A DNA stretch of 64,000 nucleotides from Gymnopilus junonius (GCA_015501075.1 JADNYJ010000037.1:62001-126000); one strand, 5' to 3'. Numbered from the stretch's first letter, positions 50,040 through 60,049 are shown. The notes: generated from the sequence alone by a model not told the origin. Numbers and translations: made by a program.

Positions 50040-50076
50040 AGGTGCAAATTTCGCCGGCCTATTTCCCGCAACACTA

Positions 50077-50084
50077 ACTCCGGA
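50077..50084. repeat. Target-site duplication, right copy
   Basis: ACTCCGGA, identical to 45945-45952. Confidence 0.93.
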
Positions 50085-50924
50085 GTAGGAAGGGCGCCAT
50101 ACGTTGGCATTGTTTGGTTCGGAGGACAGTCGTGTGAACTTTATTTTCTTGATTGGAACTGGGCTCTCCTTCCCACCACCACCATCCCTCCCAGATTCCC
50201 CCTCAACATTCTCTGGTCACCTCTATCGACAACCGCTGTGTATGTACTCCAGAACTAAATACAAATTTTCTTTGCTTTCCAAAGCTCACTCTGCATGATT
50301 GCTTCCTTGTCATTTCGTCTCTATCTTTTACCTCGTTGCGCACATGGCGTACTCGACCACCATGGACCCATGAACATAGTCAAGGCCTCAGAACAATCTT
50401 TCTATCCTCGAGGCCTGTTACGTTCATGGAAGATCGACGACTTGTTTATCCTTGCTACTTGATTTCGTTTTGAGGTCGGGTGGGCTCACAGGGATGCTGG
50501 TTTGCATAAAGTCTCTGCTGAGTTGAGTGTTGTGCTTCTCCTTCTGGAGTTGCCGTTGTCCCAAGATGACGACAACGCAACGCTCGTAGTTTTGGGACGT
50601 ACATTGCTCCTTACTGTAATTGTCGCTTATTCACAATCATGTATCATAGTTTTCCAATTGACACTCCAACCTTTTTTACTGGGATGTTCATGCCTGAGAT
50701 ATTTGTCATTGATTTTCTTTTGTCTATCGCTTCGGTTTTTCGAACAGACTTGTGTAGTACCATGGATGATGGGGAGCCTACGGGGGAGATGACCTGTATG
50801 TTGCGCAAATTTTTCAACAAAAGCCTGGAAATTTAAAATCGCTGGCGTTTATTTATGGATAACGCCTACTTTTCCATACAGTCATCATCATCTCGGTGTG
50901 CTCTCAATCACCATGCTCTCAGAA
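50085..50924. other. Intergenic region right of the hAT element
   Basis: Before the insertion this was contiguous with the promoter side of the Zip2/SHOC1-like gene. Pyrimidine-rich sequence, no gene seen. Confidence 0.5.
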
Positions 50925-50965
50925 ACAAAGCTAACGTTAATTGAGTCAATTAACGTTAGCTTTGT
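50925..50965. repeat. Perfect inverted repeat, 20-bp arms, centred on an AP-1/Gcn4-type site
   Basis: The arm ACAAAGCTAACGTTAATTGA is followed by one G and then its exact reverse complement, ending at 50965, 54 bp before the ATG at 51019. The centre reads TTGAGTCAA, which contains TGAGTCA, the core of bZIP (AP-1/Gcn4) sites. It could be a regulatory element, a hairpin in the transcript leader, or the scar of a small element. Confidence 0.85.
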
Positions 50966-51018
50966 GTCCATCAGGTGACTGCGGTTGATGCGAGCTACTT
51001 TATTTTCCACTGTCTACC

Positions 51019-52458
51019 ATGACAGAATCTCGTTTCACCACTAAAATTCTAGAAGGCTTTAAGAGGCGCCAGGAGGAATCTTATAGCGAAACCGTCAAAC
51101 TACACGACTATACGCTGGGCCTTGAGCGCGAAATTGCGGCCTTGAAATGCGAGAACGCGACTATACCGGGTCTGCGGCGTGACTTTGCTGACTTGAAACA
51201 TAAAAATAACGACCTTCAACGCAGTTTCTCCTCGTTGAAGGACGATGCCGCGGATCTCAAAAGTCAGCTGGAGAAGAGAGAAGCAGACGTGAAGGATTTG
51301 AAGGCGTTGCTGGCTCAGTACGTCCTGGACGCTAGTAGACAGGTGCCTGCAGTATTCTTTTTTGGACTTTCAAGATGACTGAATGTACCTCTGTATCCGC
51401 AGGAGCTGGCCAAACCACTTAGTGGAGCTGGAGCTTCCTCAAAGAAACGGTCAATCTCTCCTTCCTTAGTCCAACCAGGCACCGACATCCTTCGACGATC
51501 ACCTGCATCAGAAAAAAGCTCTCCCGCCGGAATGGCACCTTCTGACTCTCAGGTTTCGCCCTTTCGAACGCGATCGCCCTCTGGTAACCATCCGACTGAC
51601 TCAGGGACCAGTAGCCATTCAGCCGTACGACCCTTTACGTTTGAGCCTCTTCGGAAATCTGCAGGTCATTGTGTCCCTTGTCCCACTGTTTTCTCCAAGT
51701 CATCCCAAATGCAATATTCTGATCAAGAAGGCATTCATGGGCATTCCTTGCCTTCCAATCTAAAACATCTGCCAACTGAGATAGACAGGCAATCCACGGA
51801 CACTACGACTTCTGATGAAGAAGCTATGGCAGAGTACCCGGCCTTCATTAACAATTTAGAAGCTGAAAATCATTCTTCGGTGGACCGGGAACAAATTGCA
51901 ACGGCCGAGTTCGGAAACGTGAAAGAGTCGAAACTGTCTGCAATACCCAGTCGTAAATGCATTCAAACTTCTTCCTTCACCGTCAACGAACATTCCGCAA
52001 TTGAGCTAGCATCAAGGCCATCTTTAGTCCTAGATGATGACGCCGAGGATATGGCATACTCGTCCACGCTGCATGCATCCAGCGATGGCGGATATCGCAA
52101 GTTCAAGCTATCCCGAACGTCTCTAAAACGCAAAGTTGCCTCGGGTAAATCTCGCGATGAAGAAGAAGGGTTCGCAAGTACATCAGCAAAGAAGCGTCGA
52201 CTCCCGCAGGCAACTGGTGAAGTACATAAATTGCCATGCGATCCGTGCATGAAGAAAGGTATTCCTTGTCGGAAGGAAATATCTGGCGGCTCATGCTTCG
52301 ATTGTGTGAAGAATAAGAGCAAGTGCCGCTATGCCCGTCCTCGAACACGCCATGCTAGGCGTCCAGCCTCCAGTGCGTTACAACTTGACAATAAGGCCGA
52401 TGAGAGCACTAGCAGTTCTGAATCCTCGGAGGTAATCCTCTGTCGCCCCGTTCAATAG
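51019..52458 (+). CDS. Coiled-coil protein with C-terminal Zn2Cys6 cluster (array gene 1)
   Basis: Two exons (51019-51342, 51403-52458) encode 459 aa. Exon 1 is almost entirely coiled coil: LHDYTLGLEREIAALKCEN, ATIPGLRRDFADLKHKNNDL, DLKSQLEKREADVKDLKALL, ending YVLDASRQ exactly at the intron. The middle is disordered and Ser-rich. A basic KKRRLPQ (a likely nuclear signal) precedes CDPCMKKGIPC and, eight residues on, CFDCVKNKSKC. The spacing C-x2-C-x6-C-x8-C-x2-C-x6-C (residues about 387-416) fits a fungal binuclear Zn2Cys6 cluster, followed by a basic RPRTRHARRP. In known Zn2Cys6 factors the cluster is normally N-terminal with the coiled coil after it; here the order is reversed. Predicted nuclear DNA-binding protein. 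No catalytic domain seen. Confidence 0.78.
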
Positions 52459-53165
52459 CCTCTCTGAGGTCGGATGCCCCACTATAGAATTCTTGATGTC
52501 GAACCAAGAAATATAGCATCGTTTTTGCACCGGAGACGATCTTGAAGGGAACATGCCTGCGCCTATGACCCGGACTCCAACCATTGTCCCGATTTTCCTT
52601 GGAATGAGAACTGTATATTTTCCTGAAAGCAGGACATTGGCAGGAAATTGTCCCCTCAGTCTTTTTTCTTATAGTTTTATATATCGACCATCTTCAAGTT
52701 GTAAGCGCGGTGAGAATCCTTTACCAGAGTATGTTAATAGGAAATCATCGACCACTGCTCAACGTGGCCGATTAACTTTGTACATTATTTACCTTCCTCC
52801 AGTTACGGTTTGATAATTTCTAATGACGACGAACTAATCCTTTCGACAGGGTGATTTCCCCCAATTCTCTCTCTCTCTTTACAATTTTACTTTTCCGAGG
52901 TCGAGGTCACCCTACTACTTGCGGACTTGCGTCATTTTTTTCATTTGGGCTGAAATTTCTACTGACCAAATTTTGGTAGCCTATATTCCCCGCCAACTTC
53001 ACTCTTTCTGTTTCTTTTAAAGGCTTCCTTGTATTTCAATACCTGAAGGACAGAGACTTGGAGTGCTAATTTCAAGTGTGCGAATGCTCCGATCTTGAAT
53101 AACGTAAACTGATCTTCTTTGTGTTGTAAAGTCGGTAATCCTGCTCTCCGGTTCTCTTACAACGT
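52459..53165. other. Intergenic region
   Basis: 3' flank of array gene 1 and promoter of array gene 2. A CT-rich tract near 52865-52880. No gene seen. Confidence 0.5.
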
Positions 53166-54039
53166 ATGGCGCAGGTCTCCGCTCCTGAAATCAACCTCAA
53201 TCTAGATAGCGCATCCGAGAACCTTAGCTCCAATCAAGTCGACCCAGCGTCTGCACCTCAACCAGCACCGAGCGCCGTGGCCAACAGCGCCCCACCTCCA
53301 GAACACGTGCCTCAGCCTGGCATCAACGATGCCACTCCCAGCAACCAGGTTTCGGAGTCGCAGAAATTGCAGCTGGAGAATGTAAAGCTCCAGGAGGAGA
53401 TCAAGAAGATTCAATATCAAAACTTCAAGCTTCAAGAAAGTATACTGCAGGAACAATTTGATATCGCAGAAGTCAAGGTCGTGATCGAGCGATGGGGCGT
53501 AGACAGCCGGAAAAACGTACTCTTTTCTGTTTCCTATCTGCCCTTCTATATACATCTGATCATGATATCGTCACTCTAGCCTATTTTCGTGGAGGCACAA
53601 ACGCAGGTGGATATGTACTTGGCTGCTGAACAAGAAGAGCATCAATCGTTAAAAAGGGTAAGCGTTGGCTCTTTTATTTACTTCTCTCATCGGCTGATAT
53701 AACGAAAAGAAGGCGCCTTCTCCACCCCCCGACGAGATTTTGGCCAGCGGCAGTAGTCATCGATCGGTCAGGCAACCCCCGAACGTGGCTCATGAACCAA
53801 GGATTGCAGGTACCAGTGCTAGCGCTAGCACTTCATCTGCTGGGCCGTCGAGTGTGAATCCATCACCTTTCCAAGTCAGGGATGACCCGTCGCAGGTTCT
53901 CGTTGAACTTCCAGATTTTGTTAAGAAAAGAGTAAGTAACATGTCCCACTTCGAAACTTTGTAGTAATCAGAATCGTAGATGGAAGAAATTTTTGGGTCT
54001 GATTCACAGGCAAGGAAACTTCGACGACTTGATTTCTAG
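53166..54039 (+). CDS. Short coiled-coil protein (array gene 2)
   Basis: Four exons (53166-53516, 53607-53657, 53710-53931, 54010-54039) give 217 aa in phase. An N-terminal low-complexity part (PAPSAVANSAPPPEHVPQPG) leads into a coiled coil: QKLQLENVKLQEEIKKIQYQ, NFKLQESILQEQFDIAEVKV, up to the intron after VDSRKN. A short exon DMYLAAEQEEHQSLKR continues the helix. A disordered Ser/Pro-rich tail follows, and the basic end KKRARKLRRLDF may be a nuclear signal. The last intron (53932-54009) has a good GTAAGT donor and a TTCACAG acceptor; ignoring it would end the protein at 53964. Exon 1 has the size and coil type of its neighbours, and its EHVPQPG/EHVPED-like stretch is shared with array gene 5. 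Confidence 0.74.
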
Positions 54040-54135
54040 ACTACTAAGCGCTCGATTCCAAACGGCACTAGAATTAGATTGGATGTGGTATAACAAAAGC
54101 TGAAAGACAAGACAAGTATACACTCCACGGCACCT

Positions 54136-54160
54136 TGGAATTGGAATTGGAATTGGAATT
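54136..54160. repeat. TTGGAA hexanucleotide microsatellite
   Basis: Four tandem TTGGAA units just downstream of array gene 2. Confidence 0.85.
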
Positions 54161-54389
54161 GTTTTTTATTTATATCATAGGCTTGTTTTACATGACATTG
54201 TTTATCGCCTATGTAGTGTGACACGGTATGACTCAGTTAATACTCTAAGTGTCCGTGTTTTTATATCTACTTTTGTCGTTACATCCCACGGCACCTTTCT
54301 CCGTCCCTTGACCATCCTTGTTAAAGCCCTATAGTTTAGAAAGAGTGAGATCAAAAAAGTACGTCAGTTGAAAAATCCGACAATTTGAA

Positions 54390-55140
54390 GCAATCATCAA
54401 AAAAAGAGGTGAAAAGAAAGAAATTGTGCTGGATACAACCCCCTCGTATGCTGATCCAAAATTTTTAACAAACACGCAGAACAGCCACGGCAGCAGCCAT
54501 AAGTAGCGATCATCCACATTGTTCGGTCCCTTGGTCTAGCCCGCCTGGATAAGAAGCACATGGAATGAAACCCGCACCCCATAATCCAATGTCTCGAAAG
54601 ACATGCCGCGTGACCCTCCCCAGGCGGTTTAACGCCCAACTATCACTTCAATGGAAACGGAGCCTGCAGCGAATTGAACGCGCTTCTCCGCCCCCAGAGT
54701 AGTCCTAAGCCTCTATGCGAGAGCATGGCGAACGCTCTAGGTCCTGGCGTAACAAAAATATTGATGTGGGTCTTGAAGCATGGACTGGGACTGCAAACGA
54801 CAGGTCTTGAGGCGTGTCCGTTCGGATTGAACAACCGGCGGAAAGTTTGAGCGAGGATTTGCAGATTGTATAAGGACATCGCAAGGTTTAAGGATTCTCC
54901 ACCATGTGCTGCCAATTGACGCTACAACGGTGGGTCTAAGGATTCCCCACCATGTGCTGCCGATTAGCGCTACAATGGTGTTGAAGGGACAAAAAATAAC
55001 TTTGGAATACAGATAGTGGAGCACACACAGGAACCATAACCACGCCGTCGGCGCAGCAGCACCGATAGGGGAGCATCCAGCCAATACGCTTGCAGAAGCG
55101 AGAAATGAAAAGAAGTTGGTCGGAATAAAAACTCACCTAA
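54390..55140 (-). repeat. DQHTRG repeat family, copy 1
   Basis: Contains CCCCTCGTATGCTGATCCAA at about 54440-54460, a block also found at about 60080-60100 and 63672-63692. Read on the minus strand the block encodes LDQHTRG. The upstream minus-strand sequence has hydrophobic frames (PTAWLWFLCVLHYLYSKVIF) and a CSPIGAA block comparable to CCGATAGGG in copy 2. It may be a small multi-exon membrane-protein gene or its remnant; I cannot give a reliable exon chain. Confidence 0.5.
54890..54980. repeat. 48-bp tandem duplication, 2 units
   Basis: AAGGATTCTCCACCATGTGC... at 54890 recurs at 54938 with a few substitutions. The period is 48, a multiple of three, and on the minus strand it encodes two 16-residue units, VALIGSTWWGILRPTV and VASIGSTWWRILKPCD. 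Confidence 0.8.
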
Positions 55141-55857
55141 ATAACGATTTCAAGGGCGGGCAATTGCATATGTCTTTGGAAGACAATGAACGGACTCTTT
55201 GTTCAGTTCCGCAGGTCATAATCTGCTGACGTCATAATCTAAGGCCATCAAAAGTCATTGGAAGGTAATTAGTCTGAAGTAGATGTCACTGACTTGATGT
55301 TTAAAGCCACCCGGGCACCCATGCTGAAATCAACCCTTAAATATTTTAATTTCAGCAGTGACGTGGCAATATTCACGATGTCCTAGATCACAAATTATCA
55401 ATCTATCTTCATTATCATCCCTATCAAGAGCATTCACCCTTCAAGGGACGGTCATCAGTTCATTCGTAATTTCTGACTGAGTGTAAATTTGGCGCATTAG
55501 TTCGGACCGTAGACTCGCGACATGCATATCACTGCCATCCAAGCGTTCCCGACATCAGTACTACGACATAACGCTTTCGTCGTCGCACTGGTAAAGATGA
55601 TCGAGAAGTCGGAAAAAGGGTTGGTGAGTGGCATAACAAATCAAGTTCTGCGATACCGTAGGAGGTGTGAAACTCACAAATAACAGGCCAAGCGGTTGAG
55701 CACAATGCAGCCTTGCGATTGAGAACGAAGTCGTGGCAAGAGGACGAACCTCTTACCTGGGGCTAAATATAAATCTAAATTTTAAATCTCCGCTTGTAAT
55801 ATATTCCGGCTGATTCCGTGACTGCCAACATCGGGGTTTTCCCATATTTTCATCGCA
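55141..55857. other. Intergenic region before array gene 3
   Basis: AT-rich, no supported gene. Includes the promoter of the coiled-coil gene at 55858. Confidence 0.45.
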
Positions 55858-56532
55858 ATGAACAGCGATGTCGAAACCCTTCAATCCCTTCGACAAGAAA
55901 TTTGACGTGTTAGGGACCTCGATCCCGATGACATCATTGCTCTTGCTTTATTTCATCTCAAGAGACGTCTCGACCACCAGACGTCACATAACCGCCACCT
56001 TAAGAAAGACAGGGAAACTATGCGAAACCAAATTGAAGCACTCAAACTCCGGAAAGTCGAATTGGAGGGGGAGAATGCAGCCTTAAAGTCTCGACTGGAC
56101 GGCCAAGAGTCCTGTATTGCTGAAGCTATTGCGCAGGTACGTACTTAGACGGTCCCATTGATGTCCTTGGTCCTCATTAGTTGAATAATCGTCATGTTGC
56201 TTGCACTTCTAGTGCCAAGGTAGTGCAGAGGCACTGGCAAAAATTGTCAGAGGCAGTTCGCAGGAGACAAAGAAAATGACTACTAAGGTGCATATATTCT
56301 ATTATCTTTCGTTCCAGCGGCTCAAGGAATGCAGAAACGGTCTCTTGTACCTGATGATCATATCGCCCTACTATACGAGTCTTTGCCCCCGAATCGAAAG
56401 AAGCGACGCTCAATGTCTCCAGCCATTGATATGACGAAGCCACATAGGCTGAATACTAGTCCAAAGACGCAGACACAAAGCACTTCAGGTACTTCATCAG
56501 CTCTTCTTATCGCGGATGAAGTTGACATCTAA
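55858..56532 (+). pseudogene. Coiled-coil gene with premature stop (array gene 3)
   Basis: From the ATG at 55858 the frame reads MNSDVETLQSLRQEI, meets TGA at 55903-55905, and continues in the same frame with RVRDLDPDDIIALALFHLKR, then EALKLRKVELEGENAALKSR up to a splice donor after EAIAQ at 56136. The downstream part is clearly homologous to array gene 4 (PDVLVALTLSHLKDSLRR). So a nonsense codon, possibly CGA to TGA, interrupts an otherwise open exon of 93 codons. A later reading frame (56329-56532, KRSLVPDDHIALLYESL, PPNRKKRRSMSP) is probably its last exon with a basic nuclear-type motif. The joining in between is unresolved: the candidate intron 56288-56317 is only 30 nt, too short. Either a pseudogene or a gene using a downstream start. 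Confidence 0.6.
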
Positions 56533-57026
56533 ATTTGAAACAGGTCATCGTAGTCCCATTATACTCCATCCTACTAGCAGTCCCGATCTCACTTCGTCAG
56601 AGTCTGGTTAGACCTTAAACGGATCGTACTAAGCCTTCAAACAAGCTTGGAGCTCCCCTTCAGTTAATGTCGATAGCGGCAAAAGTGTCATGACCCGTCG
56701 TAGAAATTCGGTGAACTGTATGCTGATACGAATGATAATGGAATGGTGTATTCCTTTCTACAACTAGCTCTCCTACGTTTGATTCACTGCCTTTCGTGTG
56801 GTGCACCTTGGGCTAGACAAATGTCCTGATTGAAATATATTATTTCAATCCCGAAAAGATTTAAGACGACCCTGTCAGGAGGTCGGCAGCGACACGCGTT
56901 TTGACAACTGACTCAGGTGACCGTGACCAATCGCGTTTTGGTCGCGTTTGTGACTACTTAATTCGTGTTCACGTTCAACTCGAACCAACCTCGAACCAAC
57001 CATCCTTCTAATCTTCCCGCTATCCA

Positions 57027-57767
57027 ATGTCGTCCTCCTCCTCATCATCTCAAAGTAGCACTATATCGCAAACCTCTGACCCGATGGACCCTACATACGC
57101 CGACTGTCTGAGGAATATGCAACCAGACGTCCTTGTTGCGCTCACACTGTCGCATCTTAAAGACAGTCTTCGCCGGTCGAAGGCCGACAACTTTGATTTG
57201 ATGGTTGACTCACTCAGTTTCGAACGCGAAAATGGTGAACTCAAGGAATACTTGGCGTCGAAGGAGAGCAAGATCAAAGAGCTTGAGGGTACCAATGCTG
57301 CGCTCGAGGAAGAGGTGGCGGACCTCAAAGCTCGTCTAGAGCAGAAGGAAGCAGACATGAAAGAGATGCATACTTTGCTTGGGGAGTATGTGTTTGAAGC
57401 CAGCAGACAGGTAATTTCTCCTGTTTCTTCAGCCCATCTCCTTAATTCACCCGTCCTGCAGTCTACGACTCCTTCAAAAGGTGTGGGGAAAATCAAATCT
57501 GTTGCTCAACCTTTAAGTAAAGTAGAGGACGTAACAAACCTGAAGAGGGTATGCTCCTCCTCTGATTTGCTATTATACTCTCGCTGAATAGAGTGACAAC
57601 AGAAGAAATGTTCGTCCTCCGACATGGCAATGCCAGGCTCAGTCGCTCACAGTAAAGTTAAACGGAGGAAAGAAAACGCGTCCATGGTCGTCAGCGCACC
57701 CACTGCCATGGCTAAGGGCAAGGGAAAGGATACGGCAGTCTCAAACGCTGCTCAAGCGGAAGCGTAA
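57027..57767 (+). CDS. Short coiled-coil protein (array gene 4)
   Basis: Three exons (57027-57410, 57462-57548, 57603-57767) join in phase to 211 aa. A serine-rich start (MSSSSSSSQSSTISQTSD) leads to MQPDVLVALTLSHLKDSLRR and a long coiled coil (NGELKEYLASKESKIKELEG, AALEEEVADLKARLEQKEAD, MKEMHTLLGEYVFEASRQ) that stops at the first intron. This is the same ...ASRQ boundary as array gene 1, with the same LEKREAD/LEQKEAD heptads. The tail is short, disordered and basic (SKVKRRKENA, AMAKGKGKDTA). No enzymatic domain. Probable nuclear or cytoskeletal coiled-coil protein of unknown function. The coil could pair with those of its neighbours. Confidence 0.76.
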
Positions 57768-58146
57768 GAGGCTTTAACCTAATCGGATATTGGCGCCTCC
57801 CAATCTCAGCGTGCTGGTTCCCGATGTCGGAGCTACGTTGGGCCACGCATTGTATATTATTTATAACTCCCAGTATGATTGGCACTTTCGAGATTTCTTA
57901 GCCATTTCACATTTTCACTGATGATCATATTCATATGCATGTTATACGGGGTACTTCAAGATAGATACTTAATTGAACGCAGTTACTAGTCGCTGAATTC
58001 TACATGCAAGATTACCAAACGTTTTTGACATGGGTAAATTTAAACGGGGCATTATCTCATCCAAAGCTGTTCCCCGTTTTCCCTGAGAACACGCGCCCAG
58101 CATGCGCGATGCTCATTTTTGGAATTACATAAATGGGTCCTTCTCG
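57768..58146. other. Intergenic region between array genes 4 and 5
   Basis: No gene seen. Confidence 0.55.
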
Positions 58147-58152
58147 TTATAA
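58147..58152 (+). promoter_or_regulatory. TATA box of array gene 5
   Basis: TATAAA (within GTTATAAATGACC) lies 67 bp upstream of the ATG at 58219. It overlaps the earlier in-frame ATG at 58153, which argues against that ATG being the translation start. Confidence 0.55.
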
Positions 58153-58218
58153 ATGACCTACCTTCTCGTTTCCGCGTTCCTTGATTCTTCCCAACTTATC
58201 GATTCAGAAACTCCTACC

Positions 58219-59726
58219 ATGGCCGAGTCATCCACATCCCAGATCGATGTCGATGGCGGTCAGATCAACCCGTCGGCGAACGTTACGGACAATGCAGCCG
58301 AGCCCGCAAACGATCCCGAGCAGACGCCAAAAACGAACACGCAACCTTTGGAACACGTGCCCGAAGACGATCCCGAGCTCAAATTGAAGCAGCACAACAC
58401 CGAACTCAAGGCCCAGCTGGCGAAACTGAAGGAAGAAAACCTGAATTTCAAGCGTTTCTTGAAGAAAAAGGAGCAAGATTACAGAGAAGTCAAGATTCTT
58501 CTAGCAGACGCTGTTCTATCAAAGGCAAGACAAGTAAGCGCGGTTTGGATCTTCTGAGAACTCAAAACTGATTTCGCACTGGCGCCCCGTTTTAGGATGC
58601 CGATCTGGAGAACCAACTGCAGGAGGAGGAAGCAGAACAGGAAGCGCTCTTGGCTTCTATCCAGAGCTCCAGATCTGCCCAACTTAGAGAATCATACGCG
58701 AGCAGGAGGGTACGCGCATAGTTCTTCATTCCTTTCCGTCACTGATTTGTCCATTGATTGACAGGCGCGTTCTTCGGTATATGATGCCTTACCAAGCGCC
58801 GACTCCGAATTAGATTCTTATTTCGGTACCCTAGATACGTATAAGGACGCCGTGCGTTCTTCCAAGGCGACCCTCGATTCCCTAAACGCGTATGGGGATA
58901 ATTTGATGGCTACCTTGAACGCACATACTGCTAGTAGCAAAACTCCACTCCTTGCCTCGTCTGGGTCTCACCTCGATACCCTGGGACGCGTATATGGCTG
59001 CCCATGCGTCCTCCCATGGCTGAAAGTGGCGCCAGTAGCAGAATTCCGACTCTTGGTTCGTCTGGGTCTTACCTCGATACCCTAGATGCCATGCGCATGC
59101 GTTCCACCATGGCCTCAAGTGCTGCCGGTAGAGCTTCGACCCTTGACTCTTCTGGGTCTTACCTCGACCTGGATGCCATGCGTTCTACCATGGCCGCAAG
59201 CGCTGCTGGTAGCAAAGGTCCGACCATTGGTTCGTCTGCGTCTCACCTCAATACCCTGGATGCGTATGAAGAACCTATGGACGTAAGTAGTGCTGAAGCC
59301 GCTTACCTCGAATCAGTAGAGAAGTATGATCGTGCTATGCGTGCTGTCATGGCCAAAAGTAGTGCTGGGTCTTACCCCGATACCCTAGATGCGTCTATGT
59401 ATATGTCTTCTACCACGACGCCAAGTGGTGTTAGTAGCAGAGCGCCGACTGCCAATCCATCTGGTTCAGGTGAACCCTCTTCGTCTTCCAAAGGCAAAGG
59501 AAAGGGGAAAGAAAAGGCAGTCGAGCCCGAGGCGAATCCTATGGCAGACCTCAATGCTTATTTTGAAAACCGGGTACGTCAATGGTTAACATCCTTTATT
59601 GAAGGCTCCTGACGAACATGACCGTTTTAGCATTTGCTGAGCAGAGAGGACCAAAGGACGATGCTGGAGACGATCATAGCGAACATGGAGCAGAAGAAAG
59701 GTATTCGCCAGGGTGAGGATCTCTGA
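58219..59726 (+). CDS. Coiled-coil protein with Ser/Ala/Leu-rich repeats (array gene 5; one apparent frameshift)
   Basis: Four exons (58219-58533, 58596-58709, 58765-59573, 59631-59726). Exon 1 gives a disordered start (MAESSTSQIDVDGG, EHVPEDDPEL) and a coiled coil (NTELKAQLAKLKEENLNFKR, REVKILLADAVLSKARQ) ending at the intron, as in genes 1 and 4. Exon 2 is more coil (ENQLQEEEAEQEALLA). Exon 3 carries about five imperfect repeats of a SSGSYLDTLDA...MRSTMASSAAG unit, then PSSSKGKGKGKEKAVEPEAN. The last exon is a helix (DQRTMLETIIANMEQKKG). Exon 3 is 809 nt, one base short of keeping phase: the frame used before about 58990 differs from the one used after 59004. The defect falls near GGGACGCG...GCTGCCCATG, close to G and C runs. 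Restored length is about 444 aa. Function unknown. Confidence 0.68.
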
Positions 59727-60049
59727 TTGGAATCGCAGAAAAGCAGTCAATTTCGGCTGGGTATGAAGATGAAGGCGACAACGAAGAATCGCCATCTTTT
59801 CCTCACCATTCCTCATTGGAAACAGAAAAAAACGATTGGATACTGGATCACGAATTCCATAGTAGTTTTCTTCCTCTATACCATAGTACAGCTTCGATGT
59901 AACATTATGGAGATACACATAGTAGCGTCTTCGATTCAACGCTTGTCGAGTTCTCTGTAAGAAGTCCTATGTCAAATAGAGGAAAGTTGTGTTAGCAACG
60001 GCAGAAATAGATAGATGAAACGGAAAGGTTATAAATTCAAAAAATAGAA

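Larger units (their letters stand above)
45953..50076 (-). mobile_element. Complete hAT-superfamily DNA transposon, 4124 bp
   Basis: The element is bounded by an exact 8-bp duplication (45945-45952 and 50077-50084) and by inverted termini that are identical over 18 bp (TAGTGTTGCGGGAAATAG at the left end; the reverse complement ends at 50076). Inside each end is a block of short repeats, GCAAATTAG or its complement, at least five per side. One multi-exon transposase gene on the minus strand fills the interior. The perfect duplication and matching termini indicate a recent insertion, and the element may still be autonomous. It landed about 175 bp upstream of the ATG of the Zip2/SHOC1-like gene, in what was probably its promoter. 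Confidence 0.93.

Noticed and set aside
58153..58218. Upstream in-frame ATG as the start of array gene 5
   Set aside because: It overlaps the TATA box, and the extra 22 residues are unlike the disordered, Ser/Asp-rich starts of the family; 58219 is preferred.
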